A stretch of DNA of 61,086 nucleotides, taken from positions 1 through 61,086 of the forward strand of contig NZ_AOPZ01000003.1 in the NCBI RefSeq assembly GCF_000414115.1, in the 5' to 3' direction. The notes beneath the pieces were generated by a model that ran no database searches, had not been told where the DNA came from, and saw only the letters and a program-made list of their open reading frames with translations. Position 1 is the stretch's first letter; each line of letters starts with the position of its first letter. The stretch comes from Streptomyces aurantiacus JA 4570 (GTDB taxonomy: Bacteria > Actinomycetota > Actinomycetes > Streptomycetales > Streptomycetaceae). Shown in pieces: positions 1 to 7,580 of this stretch. A program made the position numbers and the translations under genes.

Positions 1-138
1 CCGATCGCTGCACCCTGGCCGAAGGCGCGGGAGCGTGGCCACCCGATCGGGCTGCCACGGACGGGCCGGGCGCCGTAGCGTGACTTGGGGACTGCTCCTC
101 GCCCAGGTAGATCCGCAGGAACACCTCGAGTTCCCTGG

Positions 139-957
139 TCACGAAACCGGTCCGTCGGGCATCCAGGCGCGGATTTCCAGGCCGACGATGGGGGTGCCGG
201 GTGTGATGCGGTCGTTGTCGACGAGCCATTTCTGTACGGCAGCGGTGACATCGCCGCCGGCAGCGTCGACCATGGCTTTGAACTCGCGGCCGTCGAAGCC
301 TTCTTCGCCGGATCCGGGGCCGCCGCGGTTGTCGGCGTAGGCGCGCTCCTCGGTGCCGTCCCGGCGCTGGACGACGTTGCGCCGCACACCGGGGGAGTCC
401 GCCCGGCGGCCGGCGTCGTGCGTGAACGAGCCCTTGCGGGCCCGCACCGTGAACGCGATCTTCCCGCCGAACCGGGCCGCGTCCTCGACGACCGGCACCA
501 GCCGGCTCGCGCCGGACGCGATGTGCTGCTTCCCGGCCTTGGCCAGAGACGACGACCACGCCTTGACGGGCTGCCCGTCCGGGCCGAGCACCGGCCGGCC
601 GCGCCGGTCCGTGACCGTCTTCTCCGCCCGGACACGGGTCCTGCCCCGCACCCGGGCCCGGCCACCGGCCTTGGTCAGCCGCGGTTGCACATGGGCGGCG
701 GCCAGCGCCTTGAGGCTGGCCAGGTCGCGGGGCCCGCCGGCCTGGACCTCCTGGACCACCGCCCGCAGCGCATCCACCATCGACGCGCCCTTGTTCTTCG
801 TGAAGAACTGGCTGACCAAGGACGGGTTACGGCCCAGGATCTCCCCGACCTGCTTCTTGTTGAAGCCAGCCTCCAGCAGCTGCTCGGTCAGCCGCGCCGC
901 CTCATTGCGCTGCGCCCGGCGCCCACCGCCGGCACTTCGCCTGCGTCGCGGTGTCAC
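139..957 (-). CDS. tpc: Putative telomere terminal protein, Tpc-like
   Basis: 272 aa, basic, with an N-terminal helix-turn-helix-like segment (about residues 22-55, core FNKKQVGEILGRNPSLVSQF) and Arg-rich stretches. The GTG start has a strong GGGGAGG ribosome site. It is the last gene of an overlapping four-gene operon, next to a Tac-like gene. The terminal protein of plasmid SCP1 (Tpc) is about 259 aa and lies in an operon with tac, so size, order and basic character fit a protein that caps and primes the 5' ends of a linear replicon. The assignment is inference from architecture. No primed residue can be identified by eye, and a plain DNA-binding protein remains possible. Confidence 0.5.
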   Translation of the reverse strand: MTPRRRRSAGGGRRAQRNEAARLTEQLLEAGFNKKQVGEILGRNPSLVSQFFTKNKGASMVDALRAVVQEVQAGGPRDLASLKALAAAHVQPRLTKAGGRARVRGRTRVRAEKTVTDRRGRPVLGPDGQPVKAWSSSLAKAGKQHIASGASRLVPVVEDAARFGGKIAFTVRARKGSFTHDAGRRADSPGVRRNVVQRRDGTEERAYADNRGGPGSGEEGFDGREFKAMVDAAGGDVTAAVQKWLVDNDRITPGTPIVGLEIRAWMPDGPVS

Positions 958-1205
958 GCCGCCACCTCCCCAACCCCACCGTCACTGTGTTCGTCCTCAG
1001 CGGTCTCGCAGTCGTGACCGGAGAGCGTCGTGGTGTCGTCGCCGAACTGCTCGACACCCGCCCCGGCCCCGCGCCAGGTCACCTCTCCCTCGCCGCCGCA
1101 GTCGTGCCCGGAGGACGCGGTGTCCTCGTCATCCCACACCACATCACCCGTCGCACCGCACACCGGGTGCTCCCACTGCCCGCCCCACACCACATCGGCG
1201 CTCAC
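954..1205 (-). CDS. Small acidic protein between tac-like and tpc-like genes
   Basis: 83 aa, strongly acidic (many Asp and Glu), with the pentapeptide SGHDC occurring twice. The GTG start overlaps the stop of the upstream Tac-like gene by four bases, and its own stop overlaps the GTG of the Tpc-like gene, so the three are almost certainly translationally coupled. No family recognised. Its acidity beside two basic DNA-end proteins suggests a partner or DNA-mimic-like role, which is speculation. The double overlap is the main reason to call it real. Confidence 0.6.
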   Translation of the reverse strand: MSADVVWGGQWEHPVCGATGDVVWDDEDTASSGHDCGGEGEVTWRGAGAGVEQFGDDTTTLSGHDCETAEDEHSDGGVGEVAA

Positions 1206-3433
1206 AGGCCCTCCGCCTCCACGGCCTGGCGGCCCAGGCGCTGCAGCACGTAGAACTCCTCATCGCTGGTGGGGGTGGGCTGCTCCCAGGGCATCGCGCC
1301 CTTGAGCAGGAAATCGCCCGGCTCCCCGCCGTAGGGCCACTCGGGACGCACCGAGCTGTACACGGCATCAGTACGGAACGCCAGGATCGCCCCCGCGGGC
1401 AGATGCAGCGCACCGGCCCGCAGCGGCTTCCCGCTCTGCGGATCCTTGCTGCTGGTCGGCCCGTCCAGCAGCGCCGCCCGCGCCGCCGACCACACCCCGG
1501 CCGCCCACTCCGGATGCGCATACGGATCCCGCGCGAACCCCGCGTTGCGCTCCCAGGTCGCGTGCGTATCCGTCAGACCGGTCAGCCGCGCCCCGTCCGG
1601 GATCTCAGGAACCTCCCCGCCCGCACCGAGCACCACCGAACCGGTCGTGATCCGCGGCCGCTGCGCGAACGTCCCGATCCCGTACAGCAGAATGCTGCGC
1701 ACCGCCCGCGAAGCCAGCCGCGCGGCCTGACGCTGCTGCTCATCGCCGTGGAACTCCGCCAGCGCACGCAGCGACCGCCAGGCGTCCTTCAGCTTGGCGG
1801 ACCAGTCCTTGAGCGGGTCACCCTTCTCCCAGACCAGCCCGTCGAGGATCTCAATCCGCCAGGGCTGCAGCGGATTGCGCAACGCCACGTTGACCTCGGC
1901 GCCGCCCGCCCAGGTGACGAACGTCCGCCCGCCCTCATACGGGTAGTGCCAGGCCCGCTCACCGGGCGCGGGCGCAGGCAGCAGACCGACGTGCTCCCAC
2001 CCCTTCGGAATGGTCACCCGGACCTGCCAGTGGCTCGGCGAGAACAGGGCGTTGGACTGCTCCTTCTCACTCATCGCCGCGAACGCGGACGCCGTCACCC
2101 GCCGCGGCACCCCGACACCGGAGCTCCAGGTGTGCTTGGCGTAGGCGAAGGTGCGGTCGGCCTCGAACCAGCCCGGCACCCGCTCCGCCACCCGCGGCGG
2201 CACGATCAGCTCGGTGCGGCCCTGCCCGGCGGTGGCGTGCAGCAGTCCGCGGATCTCCTGCGACATGACCGGGTAGCCATCCGCCCACTTCGCGCCGGCC
2301 TTGGCGGGAATGGTCCGCGACCACAGGTCCCGGCCCGTCTGCGACGGCGAGCCCATCAGCACCACGTCGTCCCAGTGCCGGTGCAGCGCCTTCCACAGTT
2401 CGACGAACGCGGCCCGCACGGTGGCCGGGTCGGCGCCCTCCGGGTCGAACCACTCGCCTGCGGAGCGGATCTCGGTGTGCTGGTCCGCGCCGCGCTGCCA
2501 GCGGCCCACCGGATTACGGGGGTGGACCAGGTGCCCGGCCTGCCGGTCCTTGCCCCGCGAGGACTCCACCTGCCAGCCCTCCGGCAGCGGACCGTTCAGC
2601 CACTCCGCCACCGCGTCCTTCAGGAACTGATGCCCGCCGGCGTTCTGGTGCCAGGGATCGCCCGCCGTGACGTAGATGCGCTCCACTGCCGCGGGCACCG
2701 TCGCGTACACCGCGGTCAGGATCTCCGCGACACTCGCGCGCCCCAGCTCCAGGGTCACCGCGCCGCCCTGCCACACCAGGACACCGCTCCCGGTATCCAG
2801 GAACGCCATCTGCCGGGTGGCCTGCTTGAAGTTGGGCCGCTTCGAAGCCAAGCCCTGCTCGGCACGGAACCACCCGTCACCGGCCGGACCCTCAGGAATC
2901 GACGGCAGGGTCCGTTTCTGCTCCTCACCCGGAACGGAAGCGGCAGATGCGGGGGCGGGCATGGACGGCGCGCTGGGTTCGGCCGGGGCCGCCAACTCCT
3001 GCTCCTGGTCATGGTTCTCGGCGGCGTCGGTGCTCGGGGCCTGTTCGCCGACAGCAGGCTGCGTCGCGGCGGGCAGGTCAGGCGTCGGCGCACCTGCCAC
3101 TTCGTTGATCGACTGTGCGGCCGTCTGCGGCTCCGCGGGCGCCTCGGCGGCGGAACGGGCCGGGGCCGGCTCTGCGGGCGCGCTGGCGGGACCCTGCGGG
3201 CCCAGGGCGGGTACCAGGGCGACGACGTCGATTACGGAGACACCCGCGGACGTCGCGAGCCGGTCGGCCTTCGCCTTCTCGAACGCGCCCAACTCCACGA
3301 TCTTCCGGTCCCGTTGGGCCTCCAGCTTGGCCAGCTCGGCCTGGAGCTTCGCGAGCTGCCGCGTCAGCGGCTTGATCTCGTCCCGCACCTCACGGAGCTC
3401 GGCGAGGCCCTCGGTGTAGCCCTTGTTGGTCAT
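1202..3433 (-). CDS. tac: Putative telomere-associated protein, Tac-like, with polymerase-like motifs
   Basis: 743 aa. Residues 8-58 form a coiled coil and residues 80-180 a Pro/Ala-rich linker; the rest is globular. Three spaced motifs resemble a family-B polymerase palm: FEADRTFAYA (Asp426, like motif A), LLYGIGTF (582-589, like motif B) and FRTDAVYSS (Asp689, like motif C). From memory, Tap-family telomere proteins carry comparable segments. SCP1 Tac acts with the terminal protein in end patching. The ATG start has GGAG upstream. It follows a 190-aa gene after 3 bp and overlaps the next gene. The Tac identity is inferred from operon context and these motifs. Alternative: an unrelated plasmid polymerase or primase. 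Confidence 0.5.
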   Translation of the reverse strand: MTNKGYTEGLAELREVRDEIKPLTRQLAKLQAELAKLEAQRDRKIVELGAFEKAKADRLATSAGVSVIDVVALVPALGPQGPASAPAEPAPARSAAEAPAEPQTAAQSINEVAGAPTPDLPAATQPAVGEQAPSTDAAENHDQEQELAAPAEPSAPSMPAPASAASVPGEEQKRTLPSIPEGPAGDGWFRAEQGLASKRPNFKQATRQMAFLDTGSGVLVWQGGAVTLELGRASVAEILTAVYATVPAAVERIYVTAGDPWHQNAGGHQFLKDAVAEWLNGPLPEGWQVESSRGKDRQAGHLVHPRNPVGRWQRGADQHTEIRSAGEWFDPEGADPATVRAAFVELWKALHRHWDDVVLMGSPSQTGRDLWSRTIPAKAGAKWADGYPVMSQEIRGLLHATAGQGRTELIVPPRVAERVPGWFEADRTFAYAKHTWSSGVGVPRRVTASAFAAMSEKEQSNALFSPSHWQVRVTIPKGWEHVGLLPAPAPGERAWHYPYEGGRTFVTWAGGAEVNVALRNPLQPWRIEILDGLVWEKGDPLKDWSAKLKDAWRSLRALAEFHGDEQQRQAARLASRAVRSILLYGIGTFAQRPRITTGSVVLGAGGEVPEIPDGARLTGLTDTHATWERNAGFARDPYAHPEWAAGVWSAARAALLDGPTSSKDPQSGKPLRAGALHLPAGAILAFRTDAVYSSVRPEWPYGGEPGDFLLKGAMPWEQPTPTSDEEFYVLQRLGRQAVEAEGL

Positions 3434-3436
3434 GGC

Positions 3437-4009
3437 TTACTCCTGCGTGCGGGGCGGGGACGGAATGAGCGCCGGCCGGGTCTGGACGGTGACGCGGTAG
3501 TCGGAGGGAACGGAAACCACGAGATGGCGTTCGGCCTCGATGGTGACAACGGCCTCGCCCAGGACGACGTGGCGGTCGGTGGGCGCAGCGGGGGCGGGGG
3601 CTCCCGGCAGCAGATCTGAAAGCCGCAGCACCTTGACGGGGGTTCCCTCGCCCTGCCGCCAGGTGGGCGCCGGCGCGTGCAACTGGGCGGCGTAGCGCTG
3701 GGAAGGCCGGCCGTAGAACTCGATGCGGCGGCGCGGCCCGGTCCCCACCCAGTCCCACCGCTTGTTGCCCTTGTCAGGGTTGGGCACCACGTCGAAGACG
3801 CCGACAGTCTCGCCGCGGCGGCAGCCCACCACGACCGCGATCCTGTCCGGGTCGAAGTGCATGTGGGTGGTGCTGGCCCCGACCCAGGGAGACCAGGCGG
3901 AGAGGATCACGTCAGCGGGGCTGCTGATGCCGCGCTCGACCTCCGGCCAGCGCTTCACGACGCTCACCGCGAGGACGAGGTCGGGTTCGTTGGGCGATTC
4001 GGTCGTCAC
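3437..4009 (-). CDS. Hypothetical protein, first gene of the tac/tpc-like operon
   Basis: 190 aa from a GTG with GGAGG seven bases upstream; the frame stays open 13 codons further but without a better ribosome site. No recognised domain. It has an N-terminal segment with DLVLAVSVVKRW and a C-terminal half rich in beta-type sequence. It ends three bases before the Tac-like ATG, so it is cotranscribed and probably works with the DNA-end proteins. Nothing in the sequence shows an activity. Confidence 0.65.
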   Translation of the reverse strand: MTTESPNEPDLVLAVSVVKRWPEVERGISSPADVILSAWSPWVGASTTHMHFDPDRIAVVVGCRRGETVGVFDVVPNPDKGNKRWDWVGTGPRRRIEFYGRPSQRYAAQLHAPAPTWRQGEGTPVKVLRLSDLLPGAPAPAAPTDRHVVLGEAVVTIEAERHLVVSVPSDYRVTVQTRPALIPSPPRTQE

Positions 4010-4048
4010 GGGCAACCTCCGCCGGGGGTAGGTGAGTCGACACCACAC

Positions 4049-4095
4049 CGTAGTAACATCAGATTACTCATTGCAAGTGTTAGTGAGAGTTACTT
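4049..4095 (-). promoter_or_regulatory. AT-rich promoter/operator of the tac/tpc-like operon
   Basis: An AT-rich island in GC-rich DNA directly upstream of the operon. It contains the dyad AGTAA-N7-TTACT at 4052-4068 and a second GTTAGTGAGAGTTACT motif. On the minus strand TTGCAA precedes TACTAC by about 15 bases, a possible -35/-10 pair. The dyad overlaps this promoter, which would suit autoregulation. Confidence 0.45.
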
Positions 4096-4252
4096 TCCCG
4101 CTGGTGGTCATCTGCGCTGCGCCCTCACGTGCTCCCACGCCCGGCGAAGACCGGGCGATGCCAGAGCGGTCCACGGCGTGAACCTCGATCGTGGGCGGGC
4201 AACCCCGAGCCCGCCTAGCAGAGTAGAGTTATGCATGATATAAATCTGCGCT

Positions 4253-5698
4253 TCAGGTCTGGGCCATGTCAACGAACCGCGAGTAGTGCAGTTGTGAGGC
4301 GACTGTGATCGTTGCCGTCGGGCCGTTGCGGTGCTTGCCGACGATCAGGTCCGCTTCCCCCGCACGAGGACTCTCCTTCTCGTACGCGTCATCTCGGTAC
4401 AGCAGGATGACCATGTCGGCATCCTGCTCCACGGAGCCGGACTCGCGGAGATCGGATACCTGAGGCTTCTTGTCCTGGCGCATCTCGGGCCCGCGGTTGA
4501 GCTGCGACAGGACCACGATCGGCAGGTGCAGCTCCTTGGCCAGCAGTTTCAAGCTCCTGGAGATGTCGGCGACTTCCTGCTCGCGCACCTCCGCGCGCCG
4601 CCTGCCGCCAGCAGTGATCAATTGCAGGTAGTCGATGACGATCAGCGCCAGATCCGGCAGCCGCGTCTTCAGGCGGCGGCACTTCGCCTGGATCTCCGGG
4701 AGGCTGCGCGCCGACTCGTTGATGTACAAGGGCGCGTCGTTGTACACCTGGACTGCTCCGGCCAGCTTCTCCCACCCCGCCTCATCCAGTGTGCCGGACC
4801 GCAGGTGGTGAAGCGCGACCTTGCCCTCCGCGGACAGACAGCGCATGTTCAGCTCGTCGATGCTCATCTCCAGGGTGATGAACGCCGCCGGCCGAGCCGC
4901 ATCGGGCTGCTGGTTCTTGCCTCTGGGCATGGTGCACGCCCGTGCGAAGTCCATGGCCAGGGTCGATTTGCCCATGCCCGGCCGTGCGGCCACCACAATG
5001 ACCTGCCCCGGTTGAAAGCCGTTGGTCAACGAGTCCAGGTCGACAAACCCTGTTGGGACCCCGGTCATGCCGGTGCCAGATTCGGCTGCCTGGATCAAGT
5101 CCAGCGTGCTCCCCAGCGAGTCACGCGGCGTGCGGAAGTCGTCCTCACGGTCCCGGCCCTCTGTAACGGCCATGATCTCCGCGGCCGCACCAGCGGTGAT
5201 CTCATCCAGCGAGCCCGTGCCCTCATAGCCCATCTGCACCACCCGCGTGCCCGCCTCGACCAGGCGGCGCAACACGGCCCGCTCCCGGATGATCTCCGCG
5301 TAATGCTCTGCGTTGGCAGCCGTCGGCACCGTCTGGACGAGGGCGTGCAGATACGTCGGGCCGCCCACCTTCTGGAGCTCGCGTGTTCTTGAGAGCTCGG
5401 CAGCCAGCGTGATCGGGTCGACGGGCTCACTGCTCGCCCGCATGCGCACGATCGCCCGGAAGATCGTTTGGTGGGCGGGGCGATAGAAGTCATCGGCAGC
5501 CAACACGTTGATCACTTCATCGATGGCCCGCTTCGACAGGATCATTCCGCCCAGGACGGACTGCTCGGCATCCAGGTCCTGCGGCGGCACTCGCTCGAAC
5601 TCGGGGGAGGCGCGCTGCCTCAGGCCGGGCAGGAACGTCTCCGGGACGTCCTCCGAAGGCCCGGGGCCCGGGGCGGCTGACGGTGCGACGCTGGACAC
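4253..5698 (-). CDS. dnaB: Replicative DNA helicase, DnaB/Rep2-like
   Basis: 481 aa, close to the usual DnaB length. The N-terminal DnaB domain starts at PPQDLDAEQSVLGGMIL. The RecA-like core has Walker A ARPGMGKST and, further on, VIDYLQLI (Walker B) and VLSQLNR. The GTG start at 5698 has AGAGGAG upstream; a frame extension upstream lacks a ribosome site. It lies about 80 bp after the iteron-bearing initiator gene, the order of rep1 and rep2 in pSLA2/SLP2-type linear plasmids, where Rep2 is a DnaB-like helicase. It should unwind the plasmid origin after loading by the initiator. Helicase identity is firm; the plasmid-specific role is inferred from context. Confidence 0.93.
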   Translation of the reverse strand: MSSVAPSAAPGPGPSEDVPETFLPGLRQRASPEFERVPPQDLDAEQSVLGGMILSKRAIDEVINVLAADDFYRPAHQTIFRAIVRMRASSEPVDPITLAAELSRTRELQKVGGPTYLHALVQTVPTAANAEHYAEIIRERAVLRRLVEAGTRVVQMGYEGTGSLDEITAGAAAEIMAVTEGRDREDDFRTPRDSLGSTLDLIQAAESGTGMTGVPTGFVDLDSLTNGFQPGQVIVVAARPGMGKSTLAMDFARACTMPRGKNQQPDAARPAAFITLEMSIDELNMRCLSAEGKVALHHLRSGTLDEAGWEKLAGAVQVYNDAPLYINESARSLPEIQAKCRRLKTRLPDLALIVIDYLQLITAGGRRRAEVREQEVADISRSLKLLAKELHLPIVVLSQLNRGPEMRQDKKPQVSDLRESGSVEQDADMVILLYRDDAYEKESPRAGEADLIVGKHRNGPTATITVASQLHYSRFVDMAQT

Positions 5699-5779
5699 AG
5701 GTACTCCTCTGCGGCATAAGGGGATTGCCCGAGCGACGGCCGGACTCATTGCCTGAACGGCCGCCGCTCCGCTGACTGG

Positions 5780-6856
5780 TCAGACGGTCGGCTTACGCAG
5801 ACCGGCCAAGAGGCCAGCCACCTTGGCCGGCATCGGGACCGGCTCGAAGTCGGGCTCTGTCGGCAGACCCGGCGGGGCATCCCCGCGCTGAGTCGGAACA
5901 CCGCGGCGGCGGCCAACCCGGCGGGGCAGGTCATCAATCCGGGCCTTGAGAGTCGCCGGGAAGCGCTTCACGCCCTCCGGGTTCTGGGTGAGCTCGACCA
6001 CCAGCTCCTGGTCGAGGTCCCAGCCCTGCTCGGCAGCAGCGACAGCGAGCAGGGGAGCGAGCTTCTTCGCTGTCACGCGCCCCGCGGTCCATGGCCGTGG
6101 AAGTTCCTGAAGGAACTGCTCCGCGGCGTCGACGGCCTCGTCGGTCGGGGTGTCGGAAGCAGACTTCTCCTCCCCCTCCTCCCGCGCCGAAGGCGCCGTG
6201 TGACCGGAGGTGTCCGTGAGGGGGTAGGGGGAGGAGGTTTCCACCTCCTCCGGGGGGTGTGGGGGGTGGCCGACCCATCTGTTGGAAATCGCAGTGTCGG
6301 CCTGACCTGCACATCTGTTGGATTCCAACGCGTTGGAATCCAACAGATGTGTGTTCGACACATTGGAATCCAACGACAGGGTCTGACCTGCAAGGACGTT
6401 GGAATCCAACGGATGACTATTCGAACTGGCCGACTCATCCGTTGGAAATCCACCGGTCGGGCTGACCTGCGACGACGCGCTGCTCAGGGTGCGCGCGTGC
6501 TCCGGGTTGTTGGCGGGGTTCCGGAACACCGTGAACGCCCACACGGGCCGCTTGGACGCCGTGTCGTACCCGACCTGCTCGTGCCGGACGTGTCCCGCCT
6601 TCTTCAGGCGCCCCATGACGCCGCGGAGCCTGCTCTCGCCCATCTTCCAGCCCGTCGCCTGGAACTCCTCGGCCAGCGCCTTCATCCCCGACGGCTGGCC
6701 CGGGTCACGCAGGAGAAGCCGGATCAAGACCCCGTAGTCCTCTGGCTGGAGCTCCTCGGCGTACGCGAGCGGCCGGGAAACGACTACCTCCTCCGGCGGC
6801 TCCCAGGCCCGCGACACCATGGCAGCACTGAAATCGGCCACCGTCATCTGCGTCAC
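5780..6856 (-). CDS. Winged-helix replication initiator, Rep1-like, with iterons inside the gene
   Basis: About 358 aa from GTG 6856 (ATG 6847 is the alternative). Residues about 25-115 form a winged-helix DNA-binding domain (EDYGVLIRLLLRDPGQ, GMKALAEEFQATGWKM, RLRGVMGRLKKAGHVRHE). The middle is a Ser/Asn/Leu/Asp-rich low-complexity linker containing repeated LDSN, encoded by the iterons at 6281-6470. The C-terminal part is helical. Followed by a DnaB-like gene. In pSLA2 the origin lies inside rep1 as in lambdoid phages, and this gene matches that arrangement. It is likely to bind its own iterons and recruit the helicase. GTG 6856 overlaps the stop of a short upstream ORF. Confidence 0.75.
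   Translation of the reverse strand: MTQMTVADFSAAMVSRAWEPPEEVVVSRPLAYAEELQPEDYGVLIRLLLRDPGQPSGMKALAEEFQATGWKMGESRLRGVMGRLKKAGHVRHEQVGYDTASKRPVWAFTVFRNPANNPEHARTLSSASSQVSPTGGFPTDESASSNSHPLDSNVLAGQTLSLDSNVSNTHLLDSNALESNRCAGQADTAISNRWVGHPPHPPEEVETSSPYPLTDTSGHTAPSAREEGEEKSASDTPTDEAVDAAEQFLQELPRPWTAGRVTAKKLAPLLAVAAAEQGWDLDQELVVELTQNPEGVKRFPATLKARIDDLPRRVGRRRGVPTQRGDAPPGLPTEPDFEPVPMPAKVAGLLAGLRKPTV
6281..6470. repeat. Iteron cluster inside the initiator gene, putative replication origin
   Basis: Copies of GTTGGAATCCAAC or variants at 6317-6329, 6332-6344, 6362-6374 and 6398-6410, with partial copies (GTTGGAAATC) at 6281 and 6441. Two copies abut head to head and make a perfect 40-bp palindrome at 6311-6350. 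CTGACCTGC recurs at 6302, 6383 and 6462, spaced 81 and 79 bp, so the region is built of two-part units. Its position inside a rep1-like gene beside a helicase gene makes it the best origin candidate. Confidence 0.8.
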
Positions 6857-6933
6857 CGGCGCACCGCCTGCACGCCAATGGACCGGCTCGCGCCCGGCAC
6901 CAATGCAGGAGAGGAGAACAGGCTGGGGCTCAT
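6853..6933 (-). CDS. Short leader ORF coupled to the initiator gene
   Basis: 26 codons starting at an ATG with a good GGAGG seven bases upstream. Its TGA overlaps the GTG of the initiator gene, which itself has no clear ribosome site. This looks like a leader peptide that delivers ribosomes to the initiator start and so limits Rep copy number. The peptide has no recognisable features. Confidence 0.4.
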   Translation of the reverse strand: MSPSLFSSPALVPGASRSIGVQAVRR

Positions 6934-6976
6934 GGCACACCTCCAAGTGGATGTTGTGCCGAGAACCCTGCTCATC

Positions 6977-7071
6977 GGGGCTTGCCGATCGGCTTGCCCA
7001 GAGCACGGATGGAGCAGGTGAGAGGCTTGCCCGTCTCGGATCAGCCAGGGCAAGCCACCGTTGGGCAAGCC
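6977..7071. repeat. Five GGCTTGCC-type repeats upstream of the initiator
   Basis: GGCTTGCC(C) lies at 6979-6986, 6991-6999 and 7024-7032, and its reverse complement GGGCAAGCC at 7048-7056 and 7063-7071. Five copies in 95 bp, changing orientation midway, just upstream of the initiator gene. Most likely operator or initiator-binding sites. Confidence 0.55.
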
Positions 7072-7158
7072 TTTCGGGCCCTCAGGTCGCGAAGGGCGGC
7101 GACGCCTGGACGGAGTGGTTGCCTCATAGATGAGGTTGTGCTGGTTTGGCACCTGTGG

Positions 7159-7176
7159 TCCCTAGATCTCTAGGGA
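7159..7176. promoter_or_regulatory. 18-bp perfect palindrome, operator-like
   Basis: TCCCTAGA and TCTAGGGA arms around TC form a perfect palindrome in the region between the initiator and the XRE regulator. It could be bound by either. No promoter can be assigned with confidence. Confidence 0.4.
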
Positions 7177-7267
7177 GCCGATGGTCAGCAGGCGGGCTGT
7201 GTGAGCCAGGCCACGTGATCAACACTCGCACTGGAGCTTCGCTAGCGAGGTTGTCTATCCTGATACC

Positions 7268-7387
7268 GGTGACCGCGGGCCCTGGTGGTCCAGGCACCCA
7301 GCGCGGTCACCGCGCTGACCACGACTCCGGATGCTTGCCGGCAGGGAGTCGCCTCGACGGCCGTCCTGTTAGAGCAGGGCGGCCGTC
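7268..7387. terminator. Two strong hairpins between the initiator and the XRE operon
   Basis: GGTGACCGCG (7268) pairs with CGCGGTCACC (7302-7311). Further on, GACGGCCGTCCTG (7356-7368) pairs with CAGGGCGGCCGTC (7375-7387) around a six-base loop, with one G-U type pair. The second lies 3' of the XRE gene on the minus strand and is a plausible factor-independent terminator without a T tract. Confidence 0.55.
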
Positions 7388-7580
7388 GCTCGCTTACGGA
7401 GGGCTCGAAATACGGGTGCGGATCATTCTTCTCTTTCTTGCTCCTGGGGCTGCGGAGGGCTCGCCCACACGAGGTAGCCCTGGCGCGCGGTCTGGCGAGG
7501 GCTGTGGCTTCTCGCCGGAGGGGGGAGGGCGCCTGAACTGCTGGCGCCCGTACCGGAGCCGTGAGGCTTGCCGTTGTCGA

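Noticed and set aside
1..138. Telomere at the left edge of the window
   Set aside because: No dense set of short palindromes or known terminal sequence. The window looks like an internal slice.
353..3619. Very long plus-strand open frame (over 1000 codons)
   Set aside because: Antisense to the tac-like gene. Its Arg/Pro-rich translation lacks domains and it has no ribosome site. The high GC leaves this frame open by chance.
6281..6470. CRISPR array
   Set aside because: Repeats are short, palindromic and unevenly spaced inside a gene, and no cas gene is present. Iterons explain them.
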